A stretch of DNA of 9,578 nucleotides from an uncultured Collinsella sp. (GTDB lineage: Bacteria > Actinomycetota > Coriobacteriia > Coriobacteriales > Coriobacteriaceae), in NCBI GenBank assembly GCA_900549655.1, contig UROZ01000076.1:1-9578 (forward strand). Reading direction: 5' to 3'. A program made the position numbers and the translations under genes. The stretch's first letter is position 1. Each line of letters opens with the position of its first letter. Below, in pieces: positions 6,880 through 9,578 of the stretch. Under the pieces are notes generated by a model. That model was not told the DNA's origin and did no database searches. It saw nothing but the letters and a program-made list of their open reading frames with translations.

Positions 6880-6935
6880 CTTGAAAGACAAGGGCATAGG
6901 CCTTATGGCCATGCCCGCAGGCTTGAAAGACAAGG
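6880..6935. repeat. 14-bp direct repeat flanking a hairpin
   Basis: CTTGAAAGACAAGG occurs at 6880-6893 and 6922-6935, 42 bp apart. The two copies bracket the stem-loop at 6892-6916 after the M20 gene. This looks like a small duplication or the footprint of one; no gene is involved. Confidence 0.7.
6881..6916 (-). terminator. intrinsic terminator of the M20 gene
   Basis: On the minus strand GGGCATGGCC pairs with GGCC-T-ATGCCC around an ATAA loop (10 bp with one bulge, 6892-6916) and is followed by TTGTCTTTC. It starts 26 nt after the M20 stop codon. The U-run is interrupted, so termination may be partial, allowing some read-through into the MFS gene. Confidence 0.6.
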
Positions 6936-6942
6936 TTGGGTG

Positions 6943-8238
6943 CTACCGGTGGTCGGCGATATAGCCCAAAGCGACGGCGGTATAAGCCGCAGCACCGAGC
7001 GGCAGCTCGGCATCGTTAAAACGTGCCTTGGGATGGTGCTGGGCAAAGTGTTCGTCCGTGTCGGTTACGGCCGCGCCCACGGTAAAGTACGCACTCGGAA
7101 TCTCGCTCGAGATAAGCGCGAAGTCCTCACTCGCCATGGCATGGAAAAGCGGCAAGAAAGCCGACTTGGGCAGCACTGCGCCCACATAGCCAAGCGACGC
7201 CTGAGTCATATCGCTGTCGAGTACAAGCGGCGGAACATCCGAAAGCGTCTCGATGGTCGCCGGCGTACGATATGTTGTGGCAACGCCGTTAACGACCTCC
7301 GCGATGCGGGTCTTGAGGTGCTCCATGAGCTCAACATCGAAGCCGCGCAGCGTTCCCTCGAGCACGCAGGTGTCGGGGATGACGTTGGCCGCCAAGCCGC
7401 CAGCAAACTTACCAACGGTAAGTGCGACTTCCTTGGCCGCCGGCACCTCGCGGGCGATAAGCTCCTGGAGCGCCAGGTGCACATGGACGCCGGCCGCGAT
7501 GGGGTCGATGCAGATCTCGGGGCTCGAGCCATGGCCGCCCTTGCCCTGGAGCGTGATGCGGAAACCGTACACGCCCGAAAGCGCCGGACTGCCGTAGAGC
7601 ACCAGGCCAAGCGGCGACTGGCTATTGACATGCATGGCAAAGGCGGCCTGGGGACGCGGGTTCTGTAGCAGACCATCGGCGATGGCGGCGCGGGCACCCT
7701 CAAAGGTTTCCTCGCCCGGCTGGAACAGCAACTTAACCGTAGCGTTGGCATCAACAAGCTCTGCCTCGCGCGCTTTGAGCATACGAGCCGCACCAAGCAG
7801 CGCCGTCGCGTGCATATCGTGACCGCAAGCGTGCATGCAGCCGTTGGTGGATGCAAAGGGCTCGCCCGACTCCTCGGCAACAGGCAGGGCATCCATATCG
7901 CCACGGAGCATGATGACCGTACCGGCCTGTTCGTCCGTGCAAACGCCATTGCCCCGGGCCGCGGCGGCACCGGCGCCGACAAGGCCCACAACGCAGGAAC
8001 CATCAACGAGCGTGGCAAATGGGATGTCCATCTCGGTCAGGCGCGCTTGGATATACGCAGAGGTCTGCGGGAGGTCGTTACCAAGTTCGGGCGTCCGATG
8101 CAGATCGTGACGCCATGCGGCAAGCTCATCGGCAAAAGTTTGAGCCTCTTTGACCAGACTGTCGCCAATGGCGGCTTGCGCCGCCGCGGTGGCCTTGGGC
8201 GCTGATTGCGGTTGAAGATCTGACAGTGCTGGTGCCAT
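6943..8238 (-). CDS. M20 family amidohydrolase/peptidase
   Basis: This cytoplasmic metal-dependent hydrolase belongs to the HipO/AbgB-like M20D group, which cleaves N-acyl amino acids, hippurate-like or aminobenzoyl-glutamate-like amides. In the 431 residues I see LRGDMDALP (111-119), the metal-binding MHACGHDMH (Cys138, His140), LFQPGEE with Glu176 and Glu177, His203 in AMHVN, a dimerisation (lid) domain in the middle (about 210-330), SED at 370-372 and the late HH at 401-402. All expected metal and catalytic residues are present, so it should be active. The frame reaches back to 8292, but ATG at 8238 has GGAGGG five bases upstream and removes an unlikely 18-residue leader. Between it and the MFS gene lies a terminator. 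The substrate cannot be told from sequence. Confidence 0.93.
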   Translation of the reverse strand: MAPALSDLQPQSAPKATAAAQAAIGDSLVKEAQTFADELAAWRHDLHRTPELGNDLPQTSAYIQARLTEMDIPFATLVDGSCVVGLVGAGAAAARGNGVCTDEQAGTVIMLRGDMDALPVAEESGEPFASTNGCMHACGHDMHATALLGAARMLKAREAELVDANATVKLLFQPGEETFEGARAAIADGLLQNPRPQAAFAMHVNSQSPLGLVLYGSPALSGVYGFRITLQGKGGHGSSPEICIDPIAAGVHVHLALQELIAREVPAAKEVALTVGKFAGGLAANVIPDTCVLEGTLRGFDVELMEHLKTRIAEVVNGVATTYRTPATIETLSDVPPLVLDSDMTQASLGYVGAVLPKSAFLPLFHAMASEDFALISSEIPSAYFTVGAAVTDTDEHFAQHHPKARFNDAELPLGAAAYTAVALGYIADHR

Positions 8239-8265
8239 AGATGCCCTCCAGTAACGTTTTTGCAG

Positions 8266-8293
8266 CAAGCACTTTGATAGCGTAAAGTGCAAG
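8266..8293. promoter_or_regulatory. dyad upstream of the M20 gene
   Basis: GCACTTT at 8269-8275 and AAAGTGC at 8284-8290 are perfect 7-bp inverted arms around an 8-bp spacer, with imperfect extension to CAAGCACTTT/AAAGTGCAAG. It lies 31-52 nt before the ATG, where a promoter or operator would be expected. A dimeric repressor or a leader hairpin are both possible; I do not recognise the site. Confidence 0.4.
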
Positions 8294-8313
8294 GTACTAC
8301 TTTAAGGGCGACG

Positions 8314-8341
8314 CATAAAAAATGCCGCCCCGGGAGGCGGC
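8314..8341 (-). terminator. intrinsic terminator of the EamA transporter gene
   Basis: The minus strand gives GCCGCC-TCCCGG-GGCGGC (8324-8341) followed by ATTTTTTAT. It starts 12 nt after the stop codon. The G/C stem and the six-T run make it a clear Rho-independent terminator, separating this gene from the M20 gene. Confidence 0.88.
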
Positions 8342-8353
8342 GCAACAAATTGT

Positions 8354-9337
8354 TTACAATTGCGAACGCGGCTTTCGACGCAAAAAATCGAAATGCGTCT
8401 CGCTCAAAATAATCGACAGGAAGATGAGCGCGAAGCCGGCAAGCAGGCGCGAGGTGAGCGCCTCCCCCATCAACAGCACCGAGAACAGCACACCCGAGGG
8501 CGACTCCATCGAAAGGAGCAGCGAGCCCGTCGAGGCCGGAACGTGCGCCAATCCAACGTTTTGGACGAGCAGGGCAACACACGTACAACCCACCGAAAGA
8601 AAGACCATTACACCGATAAAATCCGGCGTCCACACGGACGCGGGCGCTTGGGTCTCGAATAGCAGCGACGTTGCCAAGCTCAAGACGCCATTGCCCACAA
8701 ACATCCAAAACGTGATGACGTTGATGTCCATCTTGCGACCGTATTTGGCCGTCACCGCCATCTGGATGGCAAAGAAGATCGCACCGCCCAAGGTAATAGC
8801 ATCGCCGGCATTGAACTCGACGCTATCGAGCGCCACCAAGCCAATGCCCGCCAGGCACAGCAACGCGGCGCCCAAGTTGTAACGGGTAAGCTTTTCGCCG
8901 CTTAGGACGTAGCTCGCAAACGGAACCAAGATACAGTACGTGCCCGTCAAAAACGCGCTTTTGCCTGCCGTGGTCTGTGCCAGGCCGATCGTCTGCAAAC
9001 CGTAGGCACCCCACATGAGCGCGCCCATGCCAAGCCCGACGATCAGGTTGCGGGCATTGAAATGAGCGATGATGCGCTTATGGAAAATGGCAAACATAAC
9101 CAGTGATGCCGGGAGAAAGCGAACGTAGACCAGCTCGAACACCGGAATGGTGTCGAGCGCGCCCTTCATAGTGGTAAAGGAGTAGCCCCAGATGACCGCC
9201 ACCGAAAGTAGCAGAACTTTCCAGAACAGCGGCGAGCGTGCGCCGGCACCCCGGGGAATACCGCCCGCGCCCAAATCCTCACGGGCCACAGGGCTATCAG
9301 GCATGTTTTCGATTTCGTTGGCAGCGTATTGGGCCAT
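8354..9337 (-). CDS. EamA/DMT-family transporter
   Basis: This is an inner-membrane protein of the drug/metabolite transporter superfamily, probably moving a small metabolite or amino acid; the substrate is unknown. The 327 residues contain two EamA repeats and ten membrane segments, at about 41-60, 67-87, 98-119, 127-146, 154-170, 180-197, 207-227, 239-262, 270-290 and 298-315. Before them is a hydrophilic N-terminal tail of about 38 residues, longer than usual. The segment VPASTGSLLLSMESPSGV and the following GEALT are typical of the second repeat. A GTG at 9352 is in frame, but ATG at 9337 has GAGG seven bases upstream and is preferred. It has its own terminator downstream and a promoter-like pair upstream, so it is probably transcribed alone. 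Confidence 0.93.
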   Translation of the reverse strand: MAQYAANEIENMPDSPVAREDLGAGGIPRGAGARSPLFWKVLLLSVAVIWGYSFTTMKGALDTIPVFELVYVRFLPASLVMFAIFHKRIIAHFNARNLIVGLGMGALMWGAYGLQTIGLAQTTAGKSAFLTGTYCILVPFASYVLSGEKLTRYNLGAALLCLAGIGLVALDSVEFNAGDAITLGGAIFFAIQMAVTAKYGRKMDINVITFWMFVGNGVLSLATSLLFETQAPASVWTPDFIGVMVFLSVGCTCVALLVQNVGLAHVPASTGSLLLSMESPSGVLFSVLLMGEALTSRLLAGFALIFLSIILSETHFDFLRRKPRSQL

Positions 9338-9377
9338 GGAACATCCTCGCACTCAATCTGGGCGTGGTGTCCGCACG

Positions 9378-9406
9378 CGTATGGCTGCGCGCCGCCTCAT
9401 GGTCAA
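9378..9406 (-). promoter_or_regulatory. putative promoter of the EamA gene
   Basis: The minus strand has TTGACC (9401-9406) and, after 17 bp, CATACG (9378-9383). The -35 is good and the -10 is weak. It starts right at the tail of the upstream terminator and is 40-70 nt before the ATG, a sensible place for a promoter. Confidence 0.4.
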
Positions 9407-9441
9407 ATAAAAACAGGGCGCACCGGACCCCCGGCACGCCC
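9406..9441 (-). terminator. intrinsic terminator of a gene to the right
   Basis: On the minus strand GGGCGTGCCGG pairs with CCGGTGCGCCC (11 bp including two G-U pairs; arms 9431-9441 and 9416-9426) around a GGGT loop, followed by TGTTTTTATTT. This is a strong Rho-independent terminator. It ends the transcript of a gene that lies, at least mostly, beyond the right edge, and isolates the EamA gene from it. Confidence 0.88.
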
Positions 9442-9578
9442 CGCTACTGTAGCAACAATCAACGCTGCATCGCAATCCAGCCCACTAAAGCGTCGGCAAA
9501 GTGAACCTCGATGGTCCGGCAATGTCAGCGAAAACGACCCTAAGCGAGCAAGGTGACGTGAAATGAAAGGGCGCTGAC
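9442..9578. other. right-edge stretch, no gene supported
   Basis: This is probably the 3' end or untranslated tail of a minus-strand gene lying to the right, judging by the terminator at 9406-9441. Two minus-strand frames enter from the edge and stop at 9540-9542 and 9485-9487. Neither tail is long enough to recognise. The plus-strand frame across here has no domain or ribosome binding site. Confidence 0.4.

Noticed and set aside
6943..9337. One operon of EamA, M20 and MFS genes
   Set aside because: A strong terminator at 8314-8341 and another at 6881-6916 lie between the genes, and the gaps exceed 110 bp.

Overview
The window looks like a piece of chromosome from a Coriobacteriia gut actinobacterium, most likely Collinsella. 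I base this on the G+C-rich coding style, the protein sequences and the type of dispersed intergenic repeats. This assignment rests on recognition, not on a search. I see no phage genes, transposase, CRISPR array, tRNA or rRNA.

All five supported genes lie on the minus strand, so transcription runs from high to low coordinates. In that order they are an EamA/DMT-family 10-TM transporter (8354-9337), an M20-family metallo-amidohydrolase (6943-8238), an MFS transporter whose C-terminus is truncated (5662-6819), histidyl-tRNA synthetase hisS (4045-5358) and phosphoenolpyruvate carboxylase ppc (973-3786). Each gene is separated from the next by more than 100 bp. Terminators or promoter-like sites fall in most gaps, so these look like single-gene units and not one operon. 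ppc makes oxaloacetate from PEP and bicarbonate, and hisS charges tRNA-His; both are housekeeping genes. The amidohydrolase and the MFS transporter could form a salvage pair (import plus hydrolysis of an N-acyl amino acid or dipeptide-like compound), but nothing in the sequence fixes the substrate.

The gaps hold the unusual material. The first ~970 bp carry no convincing gene. They contain a short 21-bp-periodic repeat, a T-box-like 11-mer with no gene behind it, and a family of ~51-bp repeats, two of which face each other to make a 119-nt nested palindrome just downstream of ppc. The MFS-hisS gap (5359-5661) is almost filled by three consecutive large inverted repeats, lying just beyond the point where the MFS protein loses its last two predicted membrane helices. 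The ppc upstream region has a clear TATAAT box with two short palindromes 35 bp apart. The M20 leader has a perfect 7-bp dyad.

I did not find a previously undescribed defence, mobile or biosynthetic system. The best leads are the repeat elements and the transporter truncation beside them.
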